64,000 bases of DNA, from positions 1-64,000 of the forward strand of contig CANTEW010000004.1 in NCBI GenBank assembly GCA_947652925.1, read 5' to 3'. The notes beneath the pieces were generated by a model that was not told where the DNA came from, searched no databases, and saw nothing but the letters and a program-made list of their open reading frames with translations. This document shows positions 43,400 through 53,063 of the stretch, one piece after another (position 1 is the first letter of the stretch; each line of letters begins with the position of its first letter). A program made the position numbers and the translations under genes. This DNA comes from an uncultured Lachnospiraceae bacterium (GTDB taxonomy: Bacteria; Bacillota; Clostridia; Lachnospirales; Lachnospiraceae).

Positions 43400-45466
43400 A
43401 TGTCCGATTTAGTCCGAGAATTTCAAAAATATAAACACAGTAACATTGCTATATATGGTTTGAGTACAGAGACAAAAAAAGTTTTGGATGAGATTAAAGA
43501 AGAGTTTTCTATTGTAGGTTTGTTAGATGGATATAAAAACACTGGCATGCTTTACGGTAAACCAATCATTTCGATAGAGAAGGCTATTGAGTATCAGGTA
43601 AAACTTATTTTAGTTGTTGCAAGGCCAGGATCCTGTAGAGCGATAGCAAAACGTATAAAAAAGGTATGTATAGAAAATCAGATTGATCTTTTTGATATTA
43701 GAGGACGCAATCTGAGTGTTCAAAAAAGTGTAGTGTACAATTTTAAAGGGGTCAATGGAATTAAAAAAAATGATCTCTTTCAGGTTATTGGTAAGTATGA
43801 TGTTGTCAGTATTGATTTATTTGATACATTGATCATGCGGCAGATAGTTTTTTCTTCGGATGTCTTTGAATTGGTTGAATGCAGATTAAAGGAGCAAGGA
43901 ATTTTTATAAAAGATTTTGCTGCAAAACGCCTAGAGGCCGAAAAATATCTGTCAAAGATAACTGCGCCAACACTTAGAGATATTTATGAATATATGATAA
44001 GAGTTTATTCTATTGAGGGAATAACAGTTGATGAGTTAAAAATGTTGGAATGGGAAATAGACCGTGATTTAATCATTCCTAGATGGGATATGTGCAAGCT
44101 TATATCAGATATATATTATGGTGGAAAAGAAGTATATATAGTTTCAGACACATTTTATAGAAAAAGAGAACTTGAAAAAATATTAAAGAAATGGGATATC
44201 GTTTTTTTTACAGATATATACGCTTCATGTGAATATGGCATGAGTAAATCACAGGGGCTTTTTCATAAATTACAAAATAAACTTGCCGGTAAAACATGCG
44301 TACATATAGGTGATGATATTTTTGCTGATATAGAGTGTGCGGAGAAAAATTTTATACCGGCGTGTCATATATATAGCGGCCTTGATCTATTAGAAATGTT
44401 GGGTTACCTGGATTTATGGGATTATATAAATGATATATCGAGCAAGATCAAAGTCGGAATGTTTATGTCAAAACTTTTTAATAGTCCTTTCCAGTTTGAA
44501 ACAGAAGAACGGAAAATTGAAGTAAAAACTGCATATGAGATTGGATATCTGTTTTTTGCACCTATCGTTAGGGATTTTCTTATCTGGTTCGATAGGCAAG
44601 TTCGGGATAACAACCTACAAAATGTTTGGTTTTGTGCCAGAGATGGATATCTATTAAAAAAAATATATGATAAATGGAAACATGGTACATCATCGGTTTA
44701 CTTTTTGACATCACGTACAGCGGCAATCTGCGCGGGTGTAGAGACGGAAGAGGATCTTCGTCATATTGAAAAAATGAGATTTAGTGGGACTATACAAGAA
44801 CATTTAGAAAAACGTTTTGGTCTTTCGATTGAAAAAAAGAAAGGAGGAGATTTTTCTTCAGATACTTTGTTGGACTATTCAGTGGAGATATTAGATAAGA
44901 CCACTGTAGATAGGGAAAATTATAAGAAATATATTCAACAGCTGAATATTAGGAAAGGAGATATTGCCTTTTTTGATTTCGTTGCAAAAGGAACGAGCCA
45001 GATGTATATCCAACGTTTGGTCACAAATCATTTGACAGGTTTATATTTTTTGCGATTAGGAAAGGAGGATAAAGAAAGTGAGGGATTGGATATCTTATCT
45101 TTTTATAGTAATGAGGAGATAGATGATAATGGCATTTATGATGATTATTATATATTGGAAACTGTATTGACATCTTTTATGCCTTCTGTTAAGGGATTTG
45201 ACGGACAAGGGAGGGTACATTATGAAGAAGAGACAAGAGATGAGGGGAGTTTAGCATGTATTTTGTCTGTCCAAAATGGTATATTTGATTATTTTATGGA
45301 ATATCTAAAAATCTGTCCAGATATGGATGAGGGAATAGATAAAGGATTGGATGAGCTGTTTTTGAAATTGATACATAAAACTGCTATTGTTGATAAAGAT
45401 TTTTTGAATCTAATGGTCGAGGATCCTTTTTTTAATCGGGAAACTCATATGACAGAGTTATTATAA
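43400..45466 (+). CDS. HAD-superfamily protein with N-terminal Rossmann tag
   Basis: A 688-residue protein in three parts. Residues about 15-105 are the Rossmann-like tag (NIAIYGLSTETKKVLDEI). Residues about 130-320 are a HAD domain with the nucleophile motif SIDLFDTLIMR, the VSDTFY motif II, and HIGDDIFADI as motif IV. The C-terminal 350 residues (WFCARDGYLLKKIYDKW, FLTSRTAAICAG) match the large proteins of COG5610, which recur in surface glycan clusters and have no proven reaction. The HAD part is probably a phosphatase or phosphotransferase. GGAG precedes the ATG. Confidence 0.75.
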   Translation: MSDLVREFQKYKHSNIAIYGLSTETKKVLDEIKEEFSIVGLLDGYKNTGMLYGKPIISIEKAIEYQVKLILVVARPGSCRAIAKRIKKVCIENQIDLFDIRGRNLSVQKSVVYNFKGVNGIKKNDLFQVIGKYDVVSIDLFDTLIMRQIVFSSDVFELVECRLKEQGIFIKDFAAKRLEAEKYLSKITAPTLRDIYEYMIRVYSIEGITVDELKMLEWEIDRDLIIPRWDMCKLISDIYYGGKEVYIVSDTFYRKRELEKILKKWDIVFFTDIYASCEYGMSKSQGLFHKLQNKLAGKTCVHIGDDIFADIECAEKNFIPACHIYSGLDLLEMLGYLDLWDYINDISSKIKVGMFMSKLFNSPFQFETEERKIEVKTAYEIGYLFFAPIVRDFLIWFDRQVRDNNLQNVWFCARDGYLLKKIYDKWKHGTSSVYFLTSRTAAICAGVETEEDLRHIEKMRFSGTIQEHLEKRFGLSIEKKKGGDFSSDTLLDYSVEILDKTTVDRENYKKYIQQLNIRKGDIAFFDFVAKGTSQMYIQRLVTNHLTGLYFLRLGKEDKESEGLDILSFYSNEEIDDNGIYDDYYILETVLTSFMPSVKGFDGQGRVHYEEETRDEGSLACILSVQNGIFDYFMEYLKICPDMDEGIDKGLDELFLKLIHKTAIVDKDFLNLMVEDPFFNRETHMTELL

Positions 45467-45585
45467 TAAACAATAAATGAGCAAATATTGAAATGTGTAT
45501 AAACTACCTGATAATCTTAGGATATTCTCAAGTGACACAACATTTTTTATTAGCCGGTGCAGATTACTAAGCAGTTCTGTTTTAA

Positions 45586-46555
45586 CTAGATTTTGAAAAC
45601 ACAGGTATCCTTTCTCAGAAGCACAGTATTTCCCGAATGTATACAGTACATGTAATGGACTATGATATGATTAGCTGGTACCGCTGGATTTTCTGTGTGG
45701 TCGTTCCGACATTGATAGATAATAAATATCCTCAATGCTTTTGGATTTCTGAAATCTTCTTCTGGATAATTGAGGATAACTGCAACATTTGGAATATCAT
45801 TGAGTTTTCTCTTCACGTTGGTACACATAAAACTTATGGCTATTACCGACCACGAGGCTGGCCTTTCGCTTTATTGTCTTTATAAGGGGGTTAAACCCCT
45901 TGCCTTAAGGTCAACCCTATAGCTTCAGGTTTACAAATAAATATTTCACGAAAGTTGCAGATGGGATATAAAGAACTGAACAAACAATTTTTGGGACGGC
46001 ATATGTGGGTGAGAAGATATTTTGTGACAAGTAACGGAAATGTAACAGATGATGTGATAAAAGAGTATATCAAAACCAAGATCTGCAAGAAAAGAACAAC
46101 TCCGGTAACTTCGAGATAGGATAAAATACACGTACAAGGGATAACTTTGAATGGAGACAACTTTAGGCTATTTCAGCAGCTCACCGAACCTATCGGTTTT
46201 AGTCGGTAATGGTTCAGTTTCCTCAGATGAAGGGGCGCACTTACTGGCTTTTTAATGGGTCCTGCCCGGATAGATGTTCCGATTCGTCTTTAGTGTTCCG
46301 ATTGTGTAAAAACCTTTCTGGATAAAGCTGTCTACAACTTTTTATAGAAGTATTCCAGATGTCACAAAGAAAATAGGATACGATTGGTGCTGTAGCAAGT
46401 TAGTCTGTAATTTCCTGGACAATTTGGATTTTCGACTTCAATTTATCATACAGAATGATAGCGTAATTCAAAGTGATTCCGTTACAGGAAAGTATAGCAG
46501 TAACAGTCTGATGCCCGTGAGTTTTGCAGCTTTTAAGTTGGATTTTTTAAAGTGT
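45586..46555 (-). pseudogene. IS4-like transposase remnant, interrupted
   Basis: Minus-strand fragments in several frames add up to a DDE transposase of the IS4 type. From 46555 downwards: HQTVTAILSCNGITLNYAI, LYDKLKSKIQIVQEITD, CDIWNTS, then after a shift SFIQKGFYTIGTLKTNRNIY. Towards 45900-45600: VVGNSHKFYVYQR, then KLNDIPNVAVILNYPEEDFR and NPKALRIFI. The two halves are about 330 bases apart where about 70 would be expected, and the extra DNA holds an IS200/IS605 fragment. The span 45467-46767 otherwise shows no intact gene. Confidence 0.7.
45961..46119 (+). pseudogene. IS200/IS605 TnpA C-terminal remnant
   Basis: About 52 residues (KELNKQFLGRHMWVRRYFV, then DDVIKEYIKTK) match the end of the Y1 transposase TnpA, where RHxW and a final helix with the catalytic Tyr (here EYI) are typical. 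The N-terminal two thirds are missing. A small hairpin, AAGGGG/CCCCTT (45884-45901), to its left could be the element's end structure. The fragment lies inside the IS4-like remnant. Confidence 0.65.
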
Positions 46556-46767
46556 CCTGAAGAGCAGTGCCAATGATAAGAACTTATTTTAGAGAGTATT
46601 TGAAAAATACCAGATATTCGTCAATATGCTGAAAATAGGTAAAAATAATACCTTGAAATGTTTGCTTTTCTACGTTTCAATACCTGATTTCCTGTACTTC
46701 CCGGCATAATTTGTGACTATTTTCATCTGATTATGTGCATACTTTAACTTTCAAACACGTTCTAATG

Positions 46768-48026
46768 TATTGACAGATTAACTTCTATAATGAAAGGTGG
46801 TATCATTTGATCACTATATAAAAGAGGAGAAAAATGGGATACCAAGTACAATATAAAGTATCACTTGACCAGGATGAAGGATTAAAACTGGAGGCCATGA
46901 GTAAAGACAACCAACTTTCTGCGCGTATCTTAAAACGTATCTCATCCTCTTTGCTCTGGATAAAAGGGCAGATACTGGACTGGACTATAAACAGATCGCA
47001 TCCTCATTGGATGCAACAGCCGCGACCGTTGCGAGAGTCGCAAAAGACTATGCTACCAATGGGTTAGACTATACTGTATCCTATCATTATAACCCTGCAT
47101 CACGCAGAAGGGCAAAAGTGAATGGAGAACTGGAAGCCTATGTGATACAGCTCGCATGCGGGAAAGCCCCGGAAGGCTATGTAGACTGGACGCTGGAACT
47201 CCTGACCCGTGGAGCTAATAAAAAAGGTGTCGCAGAGCCTGTCTCTAAAGAAACAATCTGTGTCATGTTTAAAAAAATGGACTCAAACCTCGGAAAGATG
47301 AGTATTGGTGCATCCCCCCCCTAAAGAGAACGCTGCATTCGTAGCCTGTATGGAAGATATCCTGCATATATACTCACTGCCCTCTGCCCCCGAGGTCCCT
47401 GTCATCTGTATGGATGAAAGACCATATCAGCTGATCGGTGAGGCAAGAGAGCCATTGGCGGCAAGACCTGGTGATATCAAAAAACTGGATGCGGAGTATA
47501 AACGCTGTGGGACTTGTAGCATCTTTGTGTCCACAGAAGCCCTCGCTGGATGGCGCCACGTCAGTGTACGGGAACGCCGGACAAAGCTGGACTGGGCAAT
47601 GGAGATAAGATATATATATATTGACAGAAGTATATCCTGATAAGGAAAAGATCATCCTTGTGATGGATAACCTGAACACCCATACAAAAGCCTCCCTATA
47701 CCAGGCATTCCCCGCCGCAGGAGCGGCGGCACTGGCAAACCGCTTGGAGATCCACTATACCCCTAAGCATGGGAGCTGGCTGAACATAGCTGAGATAGAG
47801 CTGAACGCGATGACACACCAGTGCCTGGACCGGAGGATAGATGATATCGATATCCTGCGCCGGGAGCTGTCCATATGGGAGAGTGAACGCAACGAAAAAT
47901 GTAAGTCGGTTGACTGGCAGTTTACCGCAGAAGATGCACGTATCAGACTGAGATCATTATATCTAAAGATCATTTTTTGATCATATGATTAATAGGATTG
48001 TCGTTATAGAAGTCAGCTTGTCGATA
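46768..48026 (+). mobile_element. IS630-family insertion sequence with TA flanks
   Basis: Left end TTGACAGATTAACTTCTATAATG (after TA at 46768-46769) is the imperfect inverted repeat of the right end CGTTATAGAAGTCAGCTTGTCGA (before TA at 48025-48026), with most positions matching. A duplicated TA is the known target of IS630/Tc1-type elements. The element is about 1.26 kb and carries only the broken transposase. Its right end lies 27 bases before the ATPase gene. Confidence 0.82.
46834..47980 (+). pseudogene. IS630-family transposase with three frameshifts
   Basis: Four frame pieces join into one IS630 transposase. An N-terminal helix-turn-helix runs across the first shift (DYKQIASSL then DATAATVARVAKDY). 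The catalytic DDE residues are in [26 protein letters not shown] and the Glu of [11 protein letters not shown]. Shifts lie near 46940, in a run of eight Cs (47314-47321), and in a TA-rich stretch near 47610-47625. AGAGGAG precedes the ATG at 46834. The transposase is inactive as written. Confidence 0.85.
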
Positions 48027-48052
48027 CACTAGTAGATGAAAGAAATATACAT

Positions 48053-49621
48053 ATGATCATAAAAGAACTACACGTAAAAAATTTTGGAAAATTACAAGAC
48101 ACAAGAGTACCGTTCACAGAAGGGCTGAATCTCATATATGGAGCGAATGAGAGCGGTAAGACCACGCTCCACACGTTTTTAAAATGCATGTTGTTCGGTA
48201 TCCGTCGTTCTCGTGGGCGGGCGGCGGCAAAAGATGTCTACAGTCGCTATGAACCATGGGAATACGGGCATTATTATGCGGGTTCTATGCGTTTTATGAG
48301 TGGAGGAAAGGAATTTTACCTCGACAGGAATTTTCAAAAAGATAATGTGCGTGCGGAACTTTTCTGTGTGACGGACGGGGAGAGATTGTCAGTGAAGCAT
48401 GGGGATCTCTCTATGCTCCTGGGAAATATAAGTGAGATCGTTTATGACAATACCATATCTGTCGGACAGACGAAGGGTGTCACAGATCAAGATCTTGCCT
48501 TGGAGCTTAAGAATTACATGGCAAATTATCAGGGGACCGGAGATAGTGATCTGGATCTGGAGAAGGCTATACAGATCTTAAAGAGTCAGAAAAAAGCTTT
48601 TCAGGGTGAGTTAAAGCTCAAACGGTCGCGTGAAGATTCGAAAAAAAACGAAACAACTTCCAAAGTACTCTATTTGAGGGAAGAGATAAAAGAATTGGAG
48701 AAGAGGCTCCAGGTGGGGGAACATCAGCTTGCGCAGCTGGAACGGCAAAAGGAGGCTTTGCTGAAAGATCCCAGCGTGCTGGAAAAAATAAAAGAACAAG
48801 TATCCAAACGGAGGAGGCTGGATATTTTATCAGCAATCCTGGCTGTGTTTCTGATCTTGGCTGTTGTTTTATTGCCAGGGATATATAAAACAGGGGTTTT
48901 GCCTGCGGGTATATTGCTCCTAGGTGTCTATTGCCTCAACCGCAGGAAGATGAAGAAAAAGATATCGGCGATCCAGGGCGGCTTGCAGGGTGACCGGGAG
49001 GCACTGACACGCCAGACTGATCGGGTGAAAGGACGGGTACATACCCAGCAGGAGGATCTTAAGGAAAAACGGCTGAGCCAGGAGGCATTGCTCCAGAGAT
49101 TGCACGATCATGGCCAGGAAGTGAGCGGGAATGTCTTGCGTGGAAAGGATCCCATCGAAGAAGAGATCGAAGGGATCGAGATGGCGATGGATGCGATAGG
49201 AGTGATCACGAAACGTTTGCAGAATGAGATTGGGGGCCAGATCCGTGACCGGACTTCAGAAATATTGGCGGAACTTACCGGGGGGAAGTATCATCGGGTG
49301 GTGATCGATAAGGATCTGCAGATGGGTGTCAGTACGCGGGAGCGATATATCCCGGTGGAGCAATTGAGCAGGGGCACGATGGAACAGGTGTATTTTGCCC
49401 TGCGCATGGCAGTGGGGGATGTCCTGTGCGGCCAGGAACCTATGCCAGTGGTACTGGATGATGTTTTTGCCATGTATGATGAAGAACGGCTGATGGAGAC
49501 TCTGCAGTGGCTGATCCAGCATAAGGAGCAGATCTTGCTCTTTACCTGCCATAAAAGAGAGGGAGAGATACTCAATGCGTATGGGATGCCTTTTCACCGG
49601 GTGGCGGTGTTCGATCCGTGA
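48053..49621 (+). CDS. RecF/SbcC/YhaN-like AAA ATPase with membrane hairpin
   Basis: A 522-residue ABC-type ATPase of the SMC/RecF class. Walker A is GANESGKTT (about residue 31). A coiled coil covers about 180-270, two adjacent membrane helices about 255-295 (LSAILAVFLILAVVLLPGIY and AGILLLGVYCL), then a second coiled coil. The C terminus has LSRGTMEQVYFALRMA (signature) and VVLDDVFAMYD (Walker B). Such proteins normally sit beside an SbcD/YhaM-like nuclease, which is absent here: the upstream neighbour is the IS630 element, ending 27 bases before the ATG. Its role is probably in DNA repair or membrane-linked DNA processing. Confidence 0.8.
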   Translation: MIIKELHVKNFGKLQDTRVPFTEGLNLIYGANESGKTTLHTFLKCMLFGIRRSRGRAAAKDVYSRYEPWEYGHYYAGSMRFMSGGKEFYLDRNFQKDNVRAELFCVTDGERLSVKHGDLSMLLGNISEIVYDNTISVGQTKGVTDQDLALELKNYMANYQGTGDSDLDLEKAIQILKSQKKAFQGELKLKRSREDSKKNETTSKVLYLREEIKELEKRLQVGEHQLAQLERQKEALLKDPSVLEKIKEQVSKRRRLDILSAILAVFLILAVVLLPGIYKTGVLPAGILLLGVYCLNRRKMKKKISAIQGGLQGDREALTRQTDRVKGRVHTQQEDLKEKRLSQEALLQRLHDHGQEVSGNVLRGKDPIEEEIEGIEMAMDAIGVITKRLQNEIGGQIRDRTSEILAELTGGKYHRVVIDKDLQMGVSTRERYIPVEQLSRGTMEQVYFALRMAVGDVLCGQEPMPVVLDDVFAMYDEERLMETLQWLIQHKEQILLFTCHKREGEILNAYGMPFHRVAVFDP

Positions 49622-49838
49622 ATTTTATCCATCGCAGAGCATATACTGAACATATGCTATAGAGTACTCCCGGAAAGTCCCCTGCACCCATCTTTCAGGC
49701 CGATCTTCCGCCAGCCGCCCTAAATTTGATCGACGTACACACTGTGTACGCCTTATAAATTTGTGCATATCTGAAAAAAATCTGCGCAGGGATCTGGGTA
49801 CAAAGACTTTCTGAGAGTACTCGCTATAAAGAAAAGGG

Positions 49839-51581
49839 GTGTCCGTCATAGAAAATCAGAAAACTGATGATCTGTTGAATCTGGCCGTGGATGCTACGGC
49901 TGAAGAGAGGGAGAGATCCCTGGAATTGGATGTGGGTTATGAGCCGCAGACCCGCATGTGGGATGTGATAATAAAGTATTCAGGCGATCTTTCAACTTTA
50001 GATATGGAAAGGGTAACAGTCGTTCCGTTGCTCAATGGATATGCAGTCGCTACTGTTCCGCAGGATCTTCTGGATGCATTCATCGATCTGCCGTTTATTG
50101 AATATGTAGAAAAACCAAAGAGGCTGTCCTTTGCCGTAAATCAGGCAAGGGCAGCCTCTTGTATCACTCCGGTCCAGATCCCGCCATGGGAGCTGGATGG
50201 ACAGGGGGTCCTTGTGGGGATCGTAGATTCAGGTATTGATTATCGTCATCCGGATTTTATCAAGGAGGATGGTACGACGCGCATCCTGCGCCTCTGGGAT
50301 CAGAGTGTGGAGGGGGATCCCCCCCAAGGCTATGCTCTGGGCAGCGAATATGTGTCTGGGCAGATAGATCAGGCATTGAAAGCGTCAACGCAGCAGGAAG
50401 CCTACAAGATCGTGCCCAGCAGAGACAGTAGCGGCCACGGAACGGCAGTCGCGGGGATCGCAGCAGGAAACGGCAGGACCTCGGATGGGATCTATCGAGG
50501 TGTGGCGGCGGAGAGTTCTCTTCTGGTAGTAAAATTGGGTGACCCCAGAAAAGATTCATTTCCCAGGACGACAGAGCTTATCCAGGGTGTAGATTACGTG
50601 ATCCGTCAGGCTGTGTCTATGGGGATGCCATTGGCTTTGAACCTGAGTTTTGGAAATAATTATGGTTCACACAGGGGGGATACTTTACTGGAGACATATC
50701 TCAACAGTGTGGCTAACTTGGGGAAAAATTCTATCTGTGTGGGTATGGGAAATAACGGGGCAGATGGCCTGCATACTTCCGGACAGCTGGAAATGGGGCG
50801 TTCCAGGTTGGTAGAAGTGTCTATAGGGGAGTATGAGCCGTCTTTGAATATCCAGTTATGGAAAAACTATGCTGATCAGATAAATATTTATCTAACCCAT
50901 CCAAATGGCAGTACAGTGGGACCTTTATATGAAGAGCTTGGTCCGCAGCGTTATCGGCTGGGGGAGACTGAGCTTTTGATCTATTATGGGAAGCCGTCCC
51001 CTTATAGTACTTCCCAGGAGATCTATTTTGACTTTATCTCTCGAGGGAGTTACGTGGATGCGGGGATCTGGACGATCACGCTGGATCCCCGGACGATAGT
51101 GGAAGGAGGGTATGATCTGTGGCTGCCAGGCGGAGGTGTACTCAATCCCGGAACGAGATTTTATTTTCAGACACCAGAGGCTACTCTTACGATACCCTCG
51201 GCGGCATCCCGCGTGATCAGCGTGGGGGCATATAATTCCAGGATACAGGCGTATGCAGAATTCTCAGGAAGGGGTTTTAAAGATGCGGCAAACAGGGTGA
51301 AGCCAGATCTGGTGGCGCCGGGTGTCAATATCAGGACGACTCAGGTAGGGGGTGGGTATACGACTGTTACGGGGACATCTTTTGCGACACCTTTTGTTAC
51401 GGGAGGGGCGGCTCTTTTGATGGAATGGGGGATCGTGAGGGGAAATGATCCTTATTTGTATGGGGAGAAGGTCAAAGCGTATCTCAGACGTGGGGCGAGG
51501 CCGCTGCCAGGGTTTGACGCGTATCCCAATCCGCAGGTGGGGTATGGGGCGCTTTGTGTGAAGGACAGTTTGCCTATCTGA
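49839..51581 (+). CDS. Subtilisin-like serine protease (S8 family, Csp-like)
   Basis: A 580-residue S8 peptidase with an intact triad: Asp in GIVDSGIDYRHPDF (about residue 133), His in SSGHGTAVAGIAAGNG (about 200), and Ser in GTSFATPFVTGG (about 512). The layout, a short pro-like N domain, no signal peptide, and a jelly-roll-like insert between His and Ser, is that of the clostridial Csp-type proteases, some of which process germination proteins. The start is doubtful: GTG at 49839 overlaps the AAAGGGG site, while an in-frame ATA at 49848 is ideally spaced. It follows the ATPase gene by 217 bases without a gene. Confidence 0.87.
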   Translation: MSVIENQKTDDLLNLAVDATAEERERSLELDVGYEPQTRMWDVIIKYSGDLSTLDMERVTVVPLLNGYAVATVPQDLLDAFIDLPFIEYVEKPKRLSFAVNQARAASCITPVQIPPWELDGQGVLVGIVDSGIDYRHPDFIKEDGTTRILRLWDQSVEGDPPQGYALGSEYVSGQIDQALKASTQQEAYKIVPSRDSSGHGTAVAGIAAGNGRTSDGIYRGVAAESSLLVVKLGDPRKDSFPRTTELIQGVDYVIRQAVSMGMPLALNLSFGNNYGSHRGDTLLETYLNSVANLGKNSICVGMGNNGADGLHTSGQLEMGRSRLVEVSIGEYEPSLNIQLWKNYADQINIYLTHPNGSTVGPLYEELGPQRYRLGETELLIYYGKPSPYSTSQEIYFDFISRGSYVDAGIWTITLDPRTIVEGGYDLWLPGGGVLNPGTRFYFQTPEATLTIPSAASRVISVGAYNSRIQAYAEFSGRGFKDAANRVKPDLVAPGVNIRTTQVGGGYTTVTGTSFATPFVTGGAALLMEWGIVRGNDPYLYGEKVKAYLRRGARPLPGFDAYPNPQVGYGALCVKDSLPI

Positions 51582-52058
51582 AAGACATTCAACAAATGGT
51601 CTAGTACTCCATCCGGCCAGAAATCATAGTCTGACTCCGTCTGCTCCGCACCATTGCGTTGTTAAAATTTCTAACCGATGCCACCGCATCGCTGTCAAAA
51701 TTTTGCCTAGCACTGGTGCCAGACCAGGCAAAGTCAAACACGCTCTAGGAAAAACTCATGTTGCAAAAAACTACTGGGTCACTACACTGGATCATCCGCA
51801 GGTATTTATCCACAGTTTTCCAAAAAGTTTTACTCTGTGTGCCTAAAACCAGCTGTTTTTACACCAGATACAGCATAAATATGGGATAACACATGGCTAA
51901 ATTGGGGGGATGATCGTGGATAATGTGGATAACTTGGTGTATAACTCTATTTTTAGGGGGCTGGGGACTGTTAAAATGTGGATAACTTTTTGGATGGAAA
52001 GGGGGTATTTCTACACCCTTTGACAATATCTGTGGATATCTGCCAGATATTGCGGCAG
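51582..52058. other. Non-coding region between the protease gene and trxB
   Basis: 477 bases with no credible gene. The left half has an imperfect palindrome around CGATGC/GCATCG (about 51681-51708) flanked by AAAATTT/AAAATTTT. The right half contains the DnaA-box cluster annotated separately. It lies between two convergent genes, so promoter function for either is unlikely. Confidence 0.7.
51806..52039. promoter_or_regulatory. Cluster of five DnaA-box-like 9-mers
   Basis: Perfect boxes: TTATCCACA at 51806-51814 (plus), TGTGGATAA at 51924-51932 and 51977-51985 (minus). One-mismatch boxes: CGTGGATAA at 51915-51923, directly abutting the next box, and TGTGGATAT at 52031-52039. Five boxes in 234 bases is far above chance. 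No dnaA, dnaN or rpmH is nearby, so a DnaA-binding cluster outside the main origin is more likely than oriC. Confidence 0.65.
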
Positions 52059-52979
52059 TCACAGTTTTTCCACATATTCCAACACAGATGCCACTGCATT
52101 GGCTCCATCTGCAGCCGCTGTTATGATCTGGCGGAGTGTTTTAGTGCGGATATCTCCAGCGGCGAAGACTCCGGGGGTACTGGTCTTGCAGTCTTCCCCG
52201 GCGATGTAATAGCCTGCCCGGTCTACAGCGGCGATCTGTTCCAGTCCCTGGTTGTTAGGGAGGATACCTACCGCTATGAATATCCCGTCTACGTCCAGGC
52301 GGCTGCGGCTGTTTTTTTGCTTATCATATATCTCGATCCCTGTGACTTGCCGGTCGCCCACGATCTCTTTCACTTCATGGTCCCAGCATATCTCCACATT
52401 TTCCAGCTGCATCAGCCTGTACTGTAAGATCTTAGCCGCTCGGAGTTTATCCCTCCTGTGTATCAGATAGACTTTTTTGCAGATCCGGGACAGGAATATG
52501 GCGTCTTCTACGGCCACATCCCCGCCGCCCACGACGGCTGTGATCCCATCTTTGAAGAAAGCGCCATCGCAGGTGGCACAGTAAGAGACACCTCTCCCAA
52601 TGAGCTCTTTTTCTCCCGGGATGTTCAGCAGCCGATGGCGGGCTCCTGTGGCGATGATCACAGTGTGTGTCTGATAGGTGTCCTGCTCTGTCTCAATACG
52701 AAAACCGCCATCTGCGGAAGTGATCCCTGTGGCTTCCCCCTGTTCGATAGGCAGTCCTGTCTCTCTGGCATGTTTTTCAAAGGCTTCCCCCAATCCTATC
52801 CCCGAGATCAGGGGCATACCTGGATAGTTATCCACTTCGAATGTGTTGAGTACCTGTCCTCCAGTCACATATCCTTTTTCCAGGAGCAATGTGTTGAGCT
52901 TTGCACGCATGGCATAGATCCCTGCCGTGATGCCGGCAGGACCGGATCCAAGGATCACCAGATCATATTTTTTCTTCAT
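52059..52979 (-). CDS. trxB: Thioredoxin-disulfide reductase
   Basis: This NADPH-dependent flavoenzyme reduces thioredoxin in the cytoplasm. The FAD loop is VILGSGPAGITAGIYA, the redox disulfide CATCDGAFF, and the NADPH loop VVGGGDVAVEDAIFL; the FAD-binding end is FAAGDIRTKTLRQI. The true start is ATG at 52979, preceded on the minus strand by AAAGGAG; the open frame runs further but without a site. The resulting 306 residues are normal. It is divergent from the DUF885 gene, sharing an 84-base control region. Confidence 0.95.
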   Translation of the reverse strand: MKKKYDLVILGSGPAGITAGIYAMRAKLNTLLLEKGYVTGGQVLNTFEVDNYPGMPLISGIGLGEAFEKHARETGLPIEQGEATGITSADGGFRIETEQDTYQTHTVIIATGARHRLLNIPGEKELIGRGVSYCATCDGAFFKDGITAVVGGGDVAVEDAIFLSRICKKVYLIHRRDKLRAAKILQYRLMQLENVEICWDHEVKEIVGDRQVTGIEIYDKQKNSRSRLDVDGIFIAVGILPNNQGLEQIAAVDRAGYYIAGEDCKTSTPGVFAAGDIRTKTLRQIITAAADGANAVASVLEYVEKL

Positions 52980-53063
52980 ATAACGTACTCCTTTACATGA
53001 CATAGATATATGTTTTTGCCAATAAGATATAGAAAGCTTGTAATATCCAAATGAGAGGATCTT

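Noticed and set aside
45891..46160. Minus-strand 89-codon open frame
   Set aside because: It is opposite the IS200/IS605 fragment and shows no family features of its own.
51806..52039. Main chromosomal origin (oriC)
   Set aside because: DnaA boxes are present, but there is no dnaA, dnaN, recF or rpmH nearby and no clear AT-rich unwinding element, so I call only a DnaA-box cluster.
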